Part shown: positions 1 to 9,204 of the stretch, one piece after another | Position numbering within the stretch: position 1 is the first letter of the stretch | How the letters are laid out: the number at the start of each line of letters is the position of its first letter | From: Bacillus marasmi | GTDB lineage: Bacteria; Bacillota; Bacilli; Bacillales; Cytobacillaceae | Assembly (NCBI RefSeq): GCF_902168435.1 | Contig: NZ_LR656171.1 | Coordinates: forward strand, 124,001 to 188,000 | DNA: 64,000 nucleotides | Reading direction: 5' to 3' | Made by a program: the position numbers and the translations under genes | Notes under the pieces: generated by a model | Seen by the model: only the letters and a program-made list of their open reading frames with translations | What the model was told of the DNA's origin: nothing | The model's database searches: none

Positions 1-2
1 GC

Positions 3-764
3 CGCTCACGGCTCGGGGCTGAGCCAACGACTGAGGGCAAGCCAATCATTAGAAAAGCTTATGAGGTCTTAAGGAAAATTCAGGAGCTCAAGGAGGAAGC
101 TGAAGTCCACTCCAATTTGATAAGTGGAGAGCTACGATTAGCAACCGTTCCCGGTACGATGGCATTCATGATTAAAGCATTGTCAAACTTTAAAATGAGT
201 TATCCATATGTTCACGTTGAAATTACCGAAAAAAGTTCAAGGGAAATAATTGAAGATATTAAGCAAAACAAACTAGACATCGGCGTAGTCATTATGACAG
301 CGGACAAGCTTAAAGCGGAATCAAATCATATTGAAATCTTAAAGAAAGGTAAAATGATTGCAGCCGTAAGTAGAAATTCACCTTTGGCCTTATTGGAATC
401 TCTCCCCCTTAATGAACTAAAACATCAACCATTTGTCTTGTATCAGGAAGAATCCGTCAAATGGTTTATTGAGGACATCACAGCAAAATACGGTGCTGTC
501 GATGTATTATTTTGGACAAATAACGTAGATGCAATTAGAAGTGCTGTTAGAGAAGGTATGGCCATTACAGTTGGTTCAGAATTCATTATAAAAAACGACC
601 CTTCCATTCTCCAAGGAGAAGGAATTCCGATTGACATAACTGATTATCACCTCACGAATTGCCTCGGCTTAGTTCGCTCAGAAAAAAAACAACTTTCTGT
701 GATTACAAAAAACTTTGTCCGAGAGCTAAAGGCAGAATTAAAACGCGTAAATCCTCCCTTTTGA
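3..764 (+). CDS. LysR-family transcriptional regulator, 5' truncated by window edge
   Basis: The frame is open from the window edge, and its first residues (RSRLGAEPTTEGK) are the typical end of a LysR winged-helix DNA-binding domain, followed by the linker helix (about residues 20-38 of the visible part). The rest, beginning SGELRLATVPGT, is a periplasmic-binding-protein-like effector domain of about 210 residues. Such proteins bind DNA as tetramers and respond to a small-molecule co-inducer; which one cannot be told here. A TTG at 117 could be mistaken for a start, but the upstream in-frame LysR sequence shows the gene begins outside the window. The target is usually the divergent neighbour, which is not visible. 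Family certain, function unknown. Confidence 0.9.
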   Translation, partial: RSRLGAEPTTEGKPIIRKAYEVLRKIQELKEEAEVHSNLISGELRLATVPGTMAFMIKALSNFKMSYPYVHVEITEKSSREIIEDIKQNKLDIGVVIMTADKLKAESNHIEILKKGKMIAAVSRNSPLALLESLPLNELKHQPFVLYQEESVKWFIEDITAKYGAVDVLFWTNNVDAIRSAVREGMAITVGSEFIIKNDPSILQGEGIPIDITDYHLTNCLGLVRSEKKQLSVITKNFVRELKAELKRVNPPF

Positions 765-869
765 AAATTCTCAAATCATTTGAGTTTACAATGAACCGAA
801 ATATACTCCGCATTGTTTAGAAGTCATAAAAGATACAAATACTAACAAAAACATGACGGAGTCTCGTTG

Positions 870-1733
870 ATGCGAAACAAGAAATCAATTAATAGGTACC
901 CTTTTATCATCCTAGGTATTATTTATTTTATTCTATTGATCATCACGTTTTATAAAAGTAAAGACCGCAAAAGACATGTGGTTCTATTGCTCAATTATGC
1001 AGGTTTTGCGTACATCTTCGAATACTTTGTTGTTGCATTATTTGATGGTTATGTTTATAAACCAAACTTTTTCAAGCAAAAAAAGGTGGATAGTATATTT
1101 GGTGCTGTCTGGTCACAATTTTTTTATGTCCCAGTTGCTGCACTTTTTATTACTGTCTTTGGACTTGGATGGAAAATGAAATTACTATTTAGCACCCTTT
1201 TCTTGTTAATTGAACGAATATTTATTAAAATAGGCGTTTATAAAAACAAATGGTGGAAAACAAGCTATACTTTTTTGTTAATTCTTCTTTCATTTTTTTT
1301 AAATGATAAATGGAATCAGCAACTAATAAAACGAAATCCATTCTATTTGTTTATCTCATTTACTAATACCATTCAAGTTACATGGATGAATATTCTGTAC
1401 ATTTTTGCATTATTTAAAAAAGTACGTTATGGCATTCCTCCGTTTTTATCCTGGAAAGAGCATTTTAAGATCGCTCCACTTAATGTATTTCTTATATCAT
1501 TACTGACTGCATGGTGGATAAAGGACGATAGTGTCATGGCTAAGCTAAAATCTTTATTAGTTATGATTGTTGCAGATTTCATTTTGAGAAAAAATAAAAT
1601 GTTGAAAGTGAAAAGAATTACTTATTTACCGATTATTTATTTCCTCAATATTAAATCAGCAAGTATTCTCCGAAAGTTAGTATACGGTGATGTTAACTCG
1701 AGAATTGAAGACTCTGTTTCTAATACGAGGTAA
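870..1733 (+). CDS. Multipass membrane protein of unknown function
   Basis: A 287-residue basic, very hydrophobic protein with roughly six or seven predicted membrane segments (for example residues 10-26, 40-56, 84-104, 110-122, 135-147, 200-215) separated by Lys/Arg-rich loops. The ATG at 870 follows a CGGAG box at 857-861; a TTG just upstream in frame is less likely. The low G+C and Phe/Ile/Leu richness match Bacillaceae membrane proteins, but I recognise no catalytic motif or family. It stands alone between the LysR gene and a repeat element, with no operon partner. Function not assigned. Confidence 0.7.
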   Translation: MRNKKSINRYPFIILGIIYFILLIITFYKSKDRKRHVVLLLNYAGFAYIFEYFVVALFDGYVYKPNFFKQKKVDSIFGAVWSQFFYVPVAALFITVFGLGWKMKLLFSTLFLLIERIFIKIGVYKNKWWKTSYTFLLILLSFFLNDKWNQQLIKRNPFYLFISFTNTIQVTWMNILYIFALFKKVRYGIPPFLSWKEHFKIAPLNVFLISLLTAWWIKDDSVMAKLKSLLVMIVADFILRKNKMLKVKRITYLPIIYFLNIKSASILRKLVYGDVNSRIEDSVSNTR

Positions 1734-1815
1734 GGTGACATTCAAAAAAACAAAGCTGGGACAGAACTAAATTGTCCGCTATAAAAACGAATGATTTTTA
1801 TGTACGTATGAGAAT

Positions 1816-2003
1816 AAATAAGCGGAGAATTTCCCGTTATTGTATGTAAGGGGGCTAAATGAGCTGAAATAAGAGGAGAATTTCCGCTTAACCACTCTCA
1901 CAAAGACAATATCCAGTGATTTTTATGAAATAAACGGAAAAACTCCCTTTATTCTTAACGAAATATGGGCATTTCACAAAATAAGCGGAATTCTTCCGCT
2001 AAT
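1816..2003 (+). repeat. Four-arm intergenic repeat, family A copy 1
   Basis: About 190 bp holding four short imperfect palindromes of the form AATAAGCGGA..TTCCGCTTA. The GCGGA-type cores start at 1822, 1873, 1934 and 1985, giving spacings of 51, 61 and 51 bp. A second copy lies in inverted orientation at 52869-53057 with the same spacings. The sequence between the arms is also recognisably related between the two copies (for example CAATATCC and AATATGGG). No protein-coding frame fits. Identity with a named element cannot be established from sequence alone. Confidence 0.8.
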
Positions 2004-2083
2004 TTTCAAAAACAAGGAAATCAACATTCGGGTTAACAGACCCTCATGCCAAACACAATGTAATTCACAGTTATTTTAAAAAA

Positions 2084-2132
2084 ATCGAACTATTAGGAAA
2101 TTCAAAGTTAGAATTTCGCATCATAGTTCGAT
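2084..2132 (-). terminator. Intrinsic terminator of hmp
   Basis: Arms ATCGAACTAT (2084-2093) and ATAGTTCGAT (2123-2132) enclose a second inner stem (GAAATTC / GAATTTC). On the minus strand the hairpin is followed by a run of seven T, so it ends hmp transcription; the plus strand also has CTTTTT after it. Confidence 0.8.
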
Positions 2133-2174
2133 CTTTTTAGTTAAAATACTTTTGCCCCAGTCTCGATCAGTATA

Positions 2175-3416
2175 TTACACTCCAACAGCTTCCTCTTGCT
2201 GTTGTTGCTCTAAATCTCCCTTCGGTCCAAAGAATTCAAAGTGAATTTGATCCTCACTAACACCTAAGGCTTTTAAAGATTGATTAATTCCCTTCATGAA
2301 CGGTATTGGACCACAGAAATAAAAATCAGCAGCATTTATCGTCACATTTTCCTTAAGCCATTCTTGCGTCACATAGCCTTCCTCGTCAAAGCGCTTGTTT
2401 TGACAATCATCCTCTGTAGGAGCTGCATAAAATACAAATGATGTAACATTTTCACTGGCAGACAATACTTCCACTTCTTCTCTAAGTGCATGGACATTTC
2501 CATTTTCACACGCATGGATAAACGTCACTTGACGGTCTGGCTGAGCTTCAGCAATCGATTTTAACATACTCATCATCGGTGTTAGTCCAACCCCACCACT
2601 TAATAAAACAACCGGAGCATCATTGTTTGTATCAAGCACGAAATCTCCGGCTGGAGCACTCACCTTGAGTATATCTCCAACGTTTATTTGATCATGAAGA
2701 TAATTGGACACTTTACCATCAGGATTAGCAGTCCCTGCTTCACGCTTAACGCTGATACGATAATAATCACGCCCAGGAGCATCAGATAAACTATATTGAC
2801 GAATATGCGTGTACTCTTCCCCAGGTATTTCCATTTTAAGACTGATATATTGGCCAGGAAGGAATGTTGCGATGTCTTTTCCATCCTCTGATTTTAAGTA
2901 AAATGAAGTAATGACATCACTTTCCTTCACGATTTTACCAACAACAAAGTTCCGGAAGCCCTCCCAGCCACCGTCCTGGTGCTCTGCTGCATCATACATT
3001 TGTGCTTCTACACCGATAAACGCATCCGCGATCACTCCATAAGCTTGTCCCCAAGCATCAATAATTTCATCAGTTGCTGCCTCACCTAAGACATCCTTAA
3101 TGGCTAGTAATAAATGCTTTCCGACAATCGGATAATGCTCCGGCTTAATTCCGAGGCTTCGATGCTTATGGCCAATTTGTTTTACTACTGGAATAATAGC
3201 TTCAAGATTATCTATATACATTGCCGCAGCGTACACAGCACTTGCCAAAGCCTTTTGCTGCCTGCCTTGTTTTTGATTTGCATGGTTAAAAATATTTAAT
3301 AATTCAGGATGATTTCCAAACATTAATTCATAGAAACGAGTTGTAATCACCTCACCATGTTGTTCTAGAACTGGTACTGTAGATTTAATCACATCAATTG
3401 TTTGTTTTTTCAACAA
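2175..3416 (-). CDS. hmp: Flavohaemoglobin, nitric oxide dioxygenase
   Basis: A 413-residue cytoplasmic protein that oxidises NO to nitrate with O2 and NAD(P)H. Domains in order: globin (1-140) with distal Tyr29 and Gln53 and proximal His85 (motif IGHKHRSLGI); FAD-binding barrel (about 150-260) with RQYSLS; NAD-binding domain (about 265-400) with GGVGLTPM. Length is as usual for Hmp; a Gln/Glu-rich tail of about ten residues ends the protein. The start is TTG at 3416, chosen because MLKKQTIDVI aligns with known Hmp N-termini. The gene is monocistronic with its own terminator. Its promoter carries an FNR-like box, so induction under oxygen limitation is likely, alongside the nap operon at 33-36 kb. 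Confidence 0.96.
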   Translation of the reverse strand: MLKKQTIDVIKSTVPVLEQHGEVITTRFYELMFGNHPELLNIFNHANQKQGRQQKALASAVYAAAMYIDNLEAIIPVVKQIGHKHRSLGIKPEHYPIVGKHLLLAIKDVLGEAATDEIIDAWGQAYGVIADAFIGVEAQMYDAAEHQDGGWEGFRNFVVGKIVKESDVITSFYLKSEDGKDIATFLPGQYISLKMEIPGEEYTHIRQYSLSDAPGRDYYRISVKREAGTANPDGKVSNYLHDQINVGDILKVSAPAGDFVLDTNNDAPVVLLSGGVGLTPMMSMLKSIAEAQPDRQVTFIHACENGNVHALREEVEVLSASENVTSFVFYAAPTEDDCQNKRFDEEGYVTQEWLKENVTINAADFYFCGPIPFMKGINQSLKALGVSEDQIHFEFFGPKGDLEQQQQEEAVGV

Positions 3417-3457
3417 ATTAAAACACCCCTTATGTAATAATCATTATTTACACAGTG

Positions 3458-3500
3458 ATTATATGATATTAATTACACCATCGAAGTGATTTACATCACA
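3458..3500 (-). promoter_or_regulatory. hmp promoter with FNR-like box
   Basis: On the minus strand, TGTGATGTAAATCACT (3485-3500) matches the FNR/CRP consensus TGTGA-N6-TCACA at 9 of 10 positions. A TATAAT -10 lies at 3458-3463 and no good -35 is present. The box centre (3492.5) falls about 41.5 bp upstream of the expected start near 3451, which is class II activator geometry. No clear NsrR site was found. Confidence 0.7.
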
Positions 3501-3567
3501 CCATTTTGGAAACTCCACAAAAACAACGTATCTACTATATAAATAGAAACAAAAGGGGTGATTTTTC

Positions 3568-3630
3568 ATGATCGTCTCAGAAATGATAAAAATATGTAAC
3601 GATTATTCGGCTAGAAACTTGATGCCTTAA
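3568..3630 (+). CDS. Possible 20-residue peptide divergent from hmp
   Basis: ATG at 3568 is preceded by a good ribosome binding site (AAAGGGGTG at 3552-3560) and opens 20 codons encoding MIVSEMIKICNDYSARNLMP, followed 30 bp later by a strong intrinsic terminator. The unit is divergent from hmp, and the shared spacer holds the hmp FNR box. I recognise no family. It could be a real small protein, the reading frame of a small RNA, or chance; the ribosome site plus dedicated terminator favour a transcribed unit. Confidence 0.4.
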   Translation: MIVSEMIKICNDYSARNLMP

Positions 3631-3659
3631 AAAATATTCACTACACGAAAAAGATGGTC

Positions 3660-3690
3660 AGCCCCTACTAAAAAAGGGCTGTTTTTTTTT
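3660..3690 (+). terminator. Intrinsic terminator after the 20-codon ORF
   Basis: AGCCC and GGGCT arms with a loop rich in A, followed by G and nine or more T. It ends the short transcription unit starting before 3568 and isolates the LCP gene downstream. Confidence 0.8.
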
Positions 3691-3719
3691 AGCCACGTTC
3701 TTCCTTTTTTTATTTACCC

Positions 3720-3748
3720 TTGCCTATTGAGATTGATAGTATTATAAT
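3720..3748 (+). promoter_or_regulatory. SigA-type promoter of the LCP gene
   Basis: TTGCCT at 3720-3725 and TATAAT at 3743-3748 are separated by 17 bp and lie 63 bp upstream of the ATG at 3811. Confidence 0.6.
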
Positions 3749-3810
3749 TTTTGTAGTTTTTGATAAAAAAAGTCAAAATTCGACCCTAATAACCGAAGGG
3801 AATTGTGTGG

Positions 3811-5187
3811 ATGAAAACTAAAATGAAAACTTTGTTAGAACGTAAGTGGATTCGATTTTCTCTATTTTTCTTGGTAGCCGTTGTAGTAGGTATATCTGCT
3901 TATCTATATAACATGTATACAAATATTGCTAGTGCAGTAGATACAATGAATAAACCAATTGATCGGAAGATTTCCGACAAAAGAGAAGTTGAAATAAAAT
4001 TCAATCGTAAGGACCCGATTTCAATTTTATTAGTCGGAGTTGATGAACGGAATGGTGATTCAGGTCGTACAGACTCTATGATTGTTATGACCTTAAACCC
4101 TACATTAAAAACAAGTAAATTAATCAGTATACCTCGCGATACTCGAGCAGATCTTATTAAAAGTGATGGAAAGCTACATTCCCATGATAAAATGAACCAC
4201 GGCTACGCTTTTGGTGGAATTGAAATGACGATTAACTCAATTGAGAACTTCCTCAATATTCCGATCGATTACTATGTCGGAGTAAATATGGAAGGATTTA
4301 GAGATATCGTTGACGCTGTTGGCGGTATTGATGTAAATAATCAATACGAGTTTGAGTTGGATGGTGTTTCTCTCGCAAAAGGTGATCAACATCTAGACGG
4401 TACTGAAGCGCTTATGTATGCACGCATGCGTAAAGAGGATCCTCGTGGGGACTTCGGTCGTCAAGAACGACAAAGAGAGGTTATTTCTAAAGTAATCGAT
4501 AAGGGTACTTCTCTCAAAGCGCTCACCAATTATAATAATATTTTAAAAGCACTAGAAAAAAATATTAAAACAAGTTTAACACTGGATGATATGCTTGGTA
4601 TTCAAAAGAATTACAAACCAGCTGTAGAATTTATGGAGAAAATTGAGATTGAAGGTACTGGCGGTCTCATTTTCAATGGTAAACAAGACATTTGGTATTA
4701 CATTGTAACTGACGAAACACGACAAGAGCTTTCCGATCAATTACGGGAACATCTTGGACTACCAAAAGCTAAGATTAAGCCATCAAGCAAACAAAGCAAA
4801 ATAGATAATCAAAAAAATAATCAAACTAATAATACAGAAGCCGATACACAGGGAGATGAAGAAACAAACATTACTCCAAAAAGTAACAGTCAGAAAACAC
4901 CTCAAAATAATTCGGGTTCAAATGGACAGAACAACAACGGAGGAATCAGTACACCACCTGTAAAAGATACAACTGGGCAACCAGGTGATACCACCACTCC
5001 TCCACCTAGTGGCGGTACAGGGACTCCGCAAACTCCACCTGACAGTGGAACAGGCACTCCATCAGGAGGAGGTACGGATAATGGAGGTAGCACCGGTGAC
5101 CAAACCGGTGGTGGAACCAATAATCCTCCGGGTAATGAAGCGACTCCACCTCCTACAAGCGGGACAGAAGGACAAACGAACGGTTAA
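3811..5187 (+). CDS. LytR-CpsA-Psr family wall polymer ligase
   Basis: A membrane-anchored enzyme of the LCP family, which transfers teichoic acid or other anionic polymers from undecaprenyl pyrophosphate onto peptidoglycan. One N-terminal membrane helix (about residues 13-31) is followed by the extracellular LCP domain (about 65-300). Visible family motifs are LLVGVDER, GRTDSMIVMT, SIPRDTR and the Arg-rich DFGRQERQREVI. The last 125 residues are a low-complexity Asn/Gln then Gly/Pro/Thr-rich tail, probably disordered and wall-spanning; this tail is longer than in TagT/U/V. Start at ATG 3811 after GAAGGG; a GTG at 3805 is possible. Monocistronic, with its own promoter and terminator. Confidence 0.92.
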   Translation: MKTKMKTLLERKWIRFSLFFLVAVVVGISAYLYNMYTNIASAVDTMNKPIDRKISDKREVEIKFNRKDPISILLVGVDERNGDSGRTDSMIVMTLNPTLKTSKLISIPRDTRADLIKSDGKLHSHDKMNHGYAFGGIEMTINSIENFLNIPIDYYVGVNMEGFRDIVDAVGGIDVNNQYEFELDGVSLAKGDQHLDGTEALMYARMRKEDPRGDFGRQERQREVISKVIDKGTSLKALTNYNNILKALEKNIKTSLTLDDMLGIQKNYKPAVEFMEKIEIEGTGGLIFNGKQDIWYYIVTDETRQELSDQLREHLGLPKAKIKPSSKQSKIDNQKNNQTNNTEADTQGDEETNITPKSNSQKTPQNNSGSNGQNNNGGISTPPVKDTTGQPGDTTTPPPSGGTGTPQTPPDSGTGTPSGGGTDNGGSTGDQTGGGTNNPPGNEATPPPTSGTEGQTNG

Positions 5188-5205
5188 TTATTTAATAATC
5201 CAAAT

Positions 5206-5256
5206 AAAAGAAGAAGCAGGGTCCCCTCTATTGAGGTAAACCCTGCTTCTTCTTTT
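5206..5256. terminator. Bidirectional terminator between LCP gene and ger operon
   Basis: Arms of 17 bp (AAAAGAAGAAGCAGGGT and its complement) form a strong hairpin between two convergent genes. A/T runs built into the outer arms serve both strands. Confidence 0.88.
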
Positions 5257-5303
5257 ATGCCCCTGCCAAGGAATTTTATTATAACATAATTTAGAGTTTG
5301 AAT

Positions 5304-6413
5304 TTAGTTTGATTGCTGAACCGAATTTGTTTGCGAAGTTCTTTCCTTCTTTCTTTTTAAATGAGAAACACCTAACAACAAAAATGGAAGAGGAAACAGA
5401 ATCAGCATGTATGAGTATATGATAATGACTCGGTCAAGTTGAATGTGGTTTCTTGTAAAAAACAAAGCTCCAAAAAAGCCCACAAGTCCGAGAAAAGCAA
5501 ATACTCCTCGTTTCCCCCATTTTGATTTATATTTCGATAGACTCACATCAATTGCAAGGCGAAGGTAAAGACTGCATCTGATATACGTTCCAAACGTCAT
5601 AACGACTAATCCATATACATCCATCCGGTCGATGATACCTATATTGATAAGCCTGATTGATTCAATTGCAGGGTAAACAAAGTTATTAGCAAGACTTAAT
5701 CCAAAAATGGTAATAACTCCAGTAATAGAAGACAACATAATATATCCGTTAAATAAGATTCCCCCTCCCCATATTAAAAAGAATCTTTTTTCTCCGATAT
5801 TATTCACTGGAACGCATAAAAGAAACAACAATTCCATCCAAACGCTGATAAGAATAAGAGTACCTAATATGACAGGAGTCCAACCATACTCTAATATAGG
5901 CAGAAGCTGGTTCCAATGTTTTTTCGTTGTCGATAAAAGCGTGATGATGGGTCCCAAAACCAAGGAACTCATCGTCAACACCCCTGCAGTTAAGGCAATT
6001 CGTTTGATACCTTTCGAGGAAGCATACAATGCAAAAATCCAAAACCAAGCCAAAGGAGCATATCGAGGGGTTCCTGGCAAAAAAACGATAAATATTAAAT
6101 CAGTTAAGCATGCAAAAGATAAAACCATTAAAAAGGTAAAGTAGAGACTCAAAATGTAGCTTACACCTCTCCCCACCCATTTTCCTAATACTTGATTTAG
6201 GAGGTCTGAAATAGATGAATCTGGATAATGAAGCCTAACCCGATAAATCGCAAAAGCGAAAAGAAGGGCTGCAGGAATCGATAACAAAACAGAAATCCAA
6301 GCATCTCGTCCAACAACATCAAGCAAAAGCGGGAGAATCACAACATGACTCATAATTGGAACAGACATAATCATTAAGAATATCGTTTCCCACTTTGTTA
6401 ACAAACGCTTCAC
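5304..6413 (-). CDS. Spore germination receptor permease subunit, GerB type
   Basis: A 369-residue protein with about ten membrane segments and the GerB/GerAB features of the APC-superfamily spore permeases. It is the integral subunit of a Ger receptor in the spore inner membrane that takes part in sensing the nutrient germinant. It is the last gene of a three-gene operon on this strand. Its ATG overlaps the end of the GerC-type gene by 4 bp (6410-6413), implying translational coupling. The order A-C-B is that of the B. subtilis gerK operon. The ligand cannot be deduced. Confidence 0.93.
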   Translation of the reverse strand: MKRLLTKWETIFLMIMSVPIMSHVVILPLLLDVVGRDAWISVLLSIPAALLFAFAIYRVRLHYPDSSISDLLNQVLGKWVGRGVSYILSLYFTFLMVLSFACLTDLIFIVFLPGTPRYAPLAWFWIFALYASSKGIKRIALTAGVLTMSSLVLGPIITLLSTTKKHWNQLLPILEYGWTPVILGTLILISVWMELLFLLCVPVNNIGEKRFFLIWGGGILFNGYIMLSSITGVITIFGLSLANNFVYPAIESIRLINIGIIDRMDVYGLVVMTFGTYIRCSLYLRLAIDVSLSKYKSKWGKRGVFAFLGLVGFFGALFFTRNHIQLDRVIIIYSYMLILFPLPFLLLGVSHLKRKKERTSQTNSVQQSN

Positions 6414-7600
6414 CTTCCAAATAATAATTTAAGATACCGGTATGGGTTGTAAGTAGGTTTCCCCTGTTCCGGAAACCAACTCTCGTTGTTCATCCCACGG
6501 TGAATAAAGGTGACGTCAATATCATAATTCACCTCAGCATTAGCATAAAGCTCATCCCAGTCAGATTTTACTCTTTGCCACTCCTTAGGATCTCGTCGGC
6601 GTAAGTTCAATTCAAAATCAGTGATATCAGTTTGTAAGCCTTGAAGCTTCTTTAGTGATGAACGCATGAGCTTCTCTACTTCTTTAGCAATTTTTGATTC
6701 TGCATCCTTCTTAAACGCTTTATTGAGCGTCCTTTGGGTCACATTATCCGCAAATGTTCCCACAACCTTCGTATGAATATCGACTTTAAGCTGATTTCCC
6801 TCAATATATGGTTTAATTTTAGTCTTAGCATCTGTTACTTCGAGAGAAAATCTACTTTGTGGATCAATCTCAACTGAAACGCTTCCACCCTTTACGTAAT
6901 CTAATAGCCAATTGAGTCCTGCCGATTCTTTTTTATTTAACTTTCCGACCATTTTGTTATCCTTAATGACCGCTGTTCCTGTGATAGCCGTCACTTTTTG
7001 CTTGCCGGCTTTTTGAATCGAAATAATAGGAATATAGGCATTATTGTGATGATCAGTAAGAAAACGATAAAATTCATAATTATAGACCGGTAGATATTCG
7101 GTAATAAATTTTGTGTGCTCAATTACCGAGGCAAGTTCATTTGATGTAAGACTTTTATACAAGGTTGGCGTATTAAAGATTTCCGTAGGATCTTTGTCAG
7201 TGATAAACAGATAACTATTTAAGCGAAGCATTGTATCTCGTCTGATTAAATCGAGTTCCACCGGAATATCTACGTCCTTTGCCAAGTTTTCACTAATAAT
7301 AAATATTTGCGTATGAGTAAAATCAAGCCGACGTTTTGCAGTCCGAATCAACCCTCGAAATGCTTCTATTAATGTATCAGCCTTTATTTCAAGGATGACA
7401 TGTTGTCCGCTGCTTTGTCCGCCAGCGCTTCCTTCTTGACCGCCTGAAGGTTTCGTGATTTCGGTGTATACTTTAATTCTTTTTCCTTCTTTATCTATCC
7501 CAACCCCCTGAACAAAGGCCGATTCCTCGAACTCTTGATAGTCCCAGCAACCAGTTAATAATAGTTGGATTAAAAGAAGAAATGGTATCGCTTTTCTCAT
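6410..7600 (-). CDS. Spore germination receptor lipoprotein, Ger(x)C type
   Basis: A 396-residue protein with a lipoprotein signal (MRKAIPFLLLIQLLLTGC; lipobox LLTGC, lipidated Cys at residue 18) followed by WDYQE, the conserved start of mature Ger(x)C proteins. The soluble remainder is exposed on the outer face of the spore inner membrane and assembles with the A and B subunits. It overlaps the A gene by 4 bp (7597-7600) and the B gene by 4 bp. Length is normal for the family. Expression is expected in the forespore, but I could not verify a sigma-G promoter. Confidence 0.94.
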   Translation of the reverse strand: MRKAIPFLLLIQLLLTGCWDYQEFEESAFVQGVGIDKEGKRIKVYTEITKPSGGQEGSAGGQSSGQHVILEIKADTLIEAFRGLIRTAKRRLDFTHTQIFIISENLAKDVDIPVELDLIRRDTMLRLNSYLFITDKDPTEIFNTPTLYKSLTSNELASVIEHTKFITEYLPVYNYEFYRFLTDHHNNAYIPIISIQKAGKQKVTAITGTAVIKDNKMVGKLNKKESAGLNWLLDYVKGGSVSVEIDPQSRFSLEVTDAKTKIKPYIEGNQLKVDIHTKVVGTFADNVTQRTLNKAFKKDAESKIAKEVEKLMRSSLKKLQGLQTDITDFELNLRRRDPKEWQRVKSDWDELYANAEVNYDIDVTFIHRGMNNESWFPEQGKPTYNPYRYLKLLFGR

Positions 7601-9171
7601 TGTTTATCACCTGTATCCGGCAATGACTGGATTTTCACATCGCGTTTGTTTGGTACGCTTTTTCGGCGATGTTTAAGCAATATAGACGGAAAACGAATGA
7701 ATGTATCTTTAAAATCTCGCAAATTTGCGGGTGCCAACGGTGACATAAATGGAACGCCTAGTGAGGTCAAGGAAACCATATGTGTCAGCAGTCCTAGCAA
7801 TGCAACAATGAAACCAAATGGTCCAAATAACAACGAGGTTATTAACAATCCAACCCGGACAAGTGATACGATTTCCATCATAGGGGTAAGGACGAAGGCC
7901 GATATATATGTGATCGATATAACCACAATCGTTGGTGCACCAACAATACCGGCTGATACAGCTACCTGACCCAGAATTAATGCGCCAACAATACTTAATG
8001 CTGCTCCTACTTGCTGTGGAAGTCGAACCCCGGCCTCTCGAACCACTTCAAACATACCAATCATAAAAAACAACTCCATCCACAGCGAAAACGGAACCAT
8101 TTCTCTTGCTTGAATTATCGGTACAAGTAAATCGGATGGGATAAGTTCTTTGTTAAAATTTAATGCTGACAAATAAAAAGCAGGAAGAATAGTACTAATC
8201 ATAAAGGCCGCAAAACGCAATAATCGAACAAAGGAACTAAAATATGGTCGAGAATAGTAATCTTCAATTGCCTTGATGTTGTCCATAAAAAAAGTAGGGA
8301 CAAATAAACTGACTGGATCTCCATCACAAAATACTAAAATTCTTCCTTCCAATAGTAAAAAAGCACCTTTGTCGGGTCTTTCTGTATTTCCGATTGTTGG
8401 AAAAATCGAATAAGGATGGTCCTCAATATATTGTTCAATATCCCCTCCACTATTTATTGCGTCGACTTTAATTTGCTTTAATCTTTCTTTCACACGATTT
8501 ATTAAATCTGGATCTGCAATTCCTTCAATATAGGCAATAACGACATTTGTTTGGCTAATTTCACCAATCTTCATCGTGTCGAACGTTAAGGATGGATGGG
8601 CAATCCTGCGACGAAGCAAGGAAATATTTACAGAAGTAGACTCAATAAAACCATCACGTGCCCCGCGAACCGTTTTTTCAGAGGTTGGCTCCTCAACAGC
8701 GCGAAGAAATTCGAAAGCTTCAACATGGATGATTAAACCGGTATCCACCCCATCAACCATCAATAATAGTTTCCCTTTTAAAACTTCCTCTATTACTTTT
8801 GATGGATCACTTTCCTCGGTTACTCTTTTGGAAGAGATTTTTCCTTTTATCTCATTAAGCAATTTTAGTTCGCATTCTTGGAATTTTTCTTCGACGAGTG
8901 GCTTTATTACACTTTGACGTACTGCAGTTTCTAGAACTAATCCATCAATAAAAATGATAAGCGTCTGTACTGAATGACCTTCGGAAAAATTCAACGAGAA
9001 ATTCCGATAAATCAAATCCGGACTTTTCCCTAATAGCTTTTTTAGCGCTGTTTCATTTTCTTCAAGCTTCGTCGAAAACTTCGCTAAGGTATGATTAGGA
9101 ATGGTCTCTGTTCCGTTATTTTTTTCTTTAAAATGTTTTAAGATTTTATTGATTTTCGAGTTTTGCTTCAA
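7597..9171 (-). CDS. Spore germination receptor subunit, GerA type
   Basis: A 524-residue GerA-family protein: an N-terminal soluble domain (about 1-300, with two subdomains) and a C-terminal membrane domain with about five or six helices (about 305-480), ending in a Lys/Arg-rich cytoplasmic tail. Motifs include PTIGNTERPDKGA and the EGRI(L)V(F)CDGDP stretch before the first membrane segment. The start is TTG at 9171 after AAAGGGG. Only 33 bp separate it from the flavoprotein gene upstream, so co-transcription with it is possible, although germination genes usually have their own forespore promoter. Confidence 0.94.
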   Translation of the reverse strand: MKQNSKINKILKHFKEKNNGTETIPNHTLAKFSTKLEENETALKKLLGKSPDLIYRNFSLNFSEGHSVQTLIIFIDGLVLETAVRQSVIKPLVEEKFQECELKLLNEIKGKISSKRVTEESDPSKVIEEVLKGKLLLMVDGVDTGLIIHVEAFEFLRAVEEPTSEKTVRGARDGFIESTSVNISLLRRRIAHPSLTFDTMKIGEISQTNVVIAYIEGIADPDLINRVKERLKQIKVDAINSGGDIEQYIEDHPYSIFPTIGNTERPDKGAFLLLEGRILVFCDGDPVSLFVPTFFMDNIKAIEDYYSRPYFSSFVRLLRFAAFMISTILPAFYLSALNFNKELIPSDLLVPIIQAREMVPFSLWMELFFMIGMFEVVREAGVRLPQQVGAALSIVGALILGQVAVSAGIVGAPTIVVISITYISAFVLTPMMEIVSLVRVGLLITSLLFGPFGFIVALLGLLTHMVSLTSLGVPFMSPLAPANLRDFKDTFIRFPSILLKHRRKSVPNKRDVKIQSLPDTGDKQ

Positions 9172-9204
9172 CGGAATTTCCCCTTTATTAATACATAAGG
9201 ATTT

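Noticed and set aside
4902-5120. Antisense 72-codon ORF rich in Pro, Val and Gly
   Set aside because: It is the complement of the low-complexity tail of the LCP gene and has no ribosome site.
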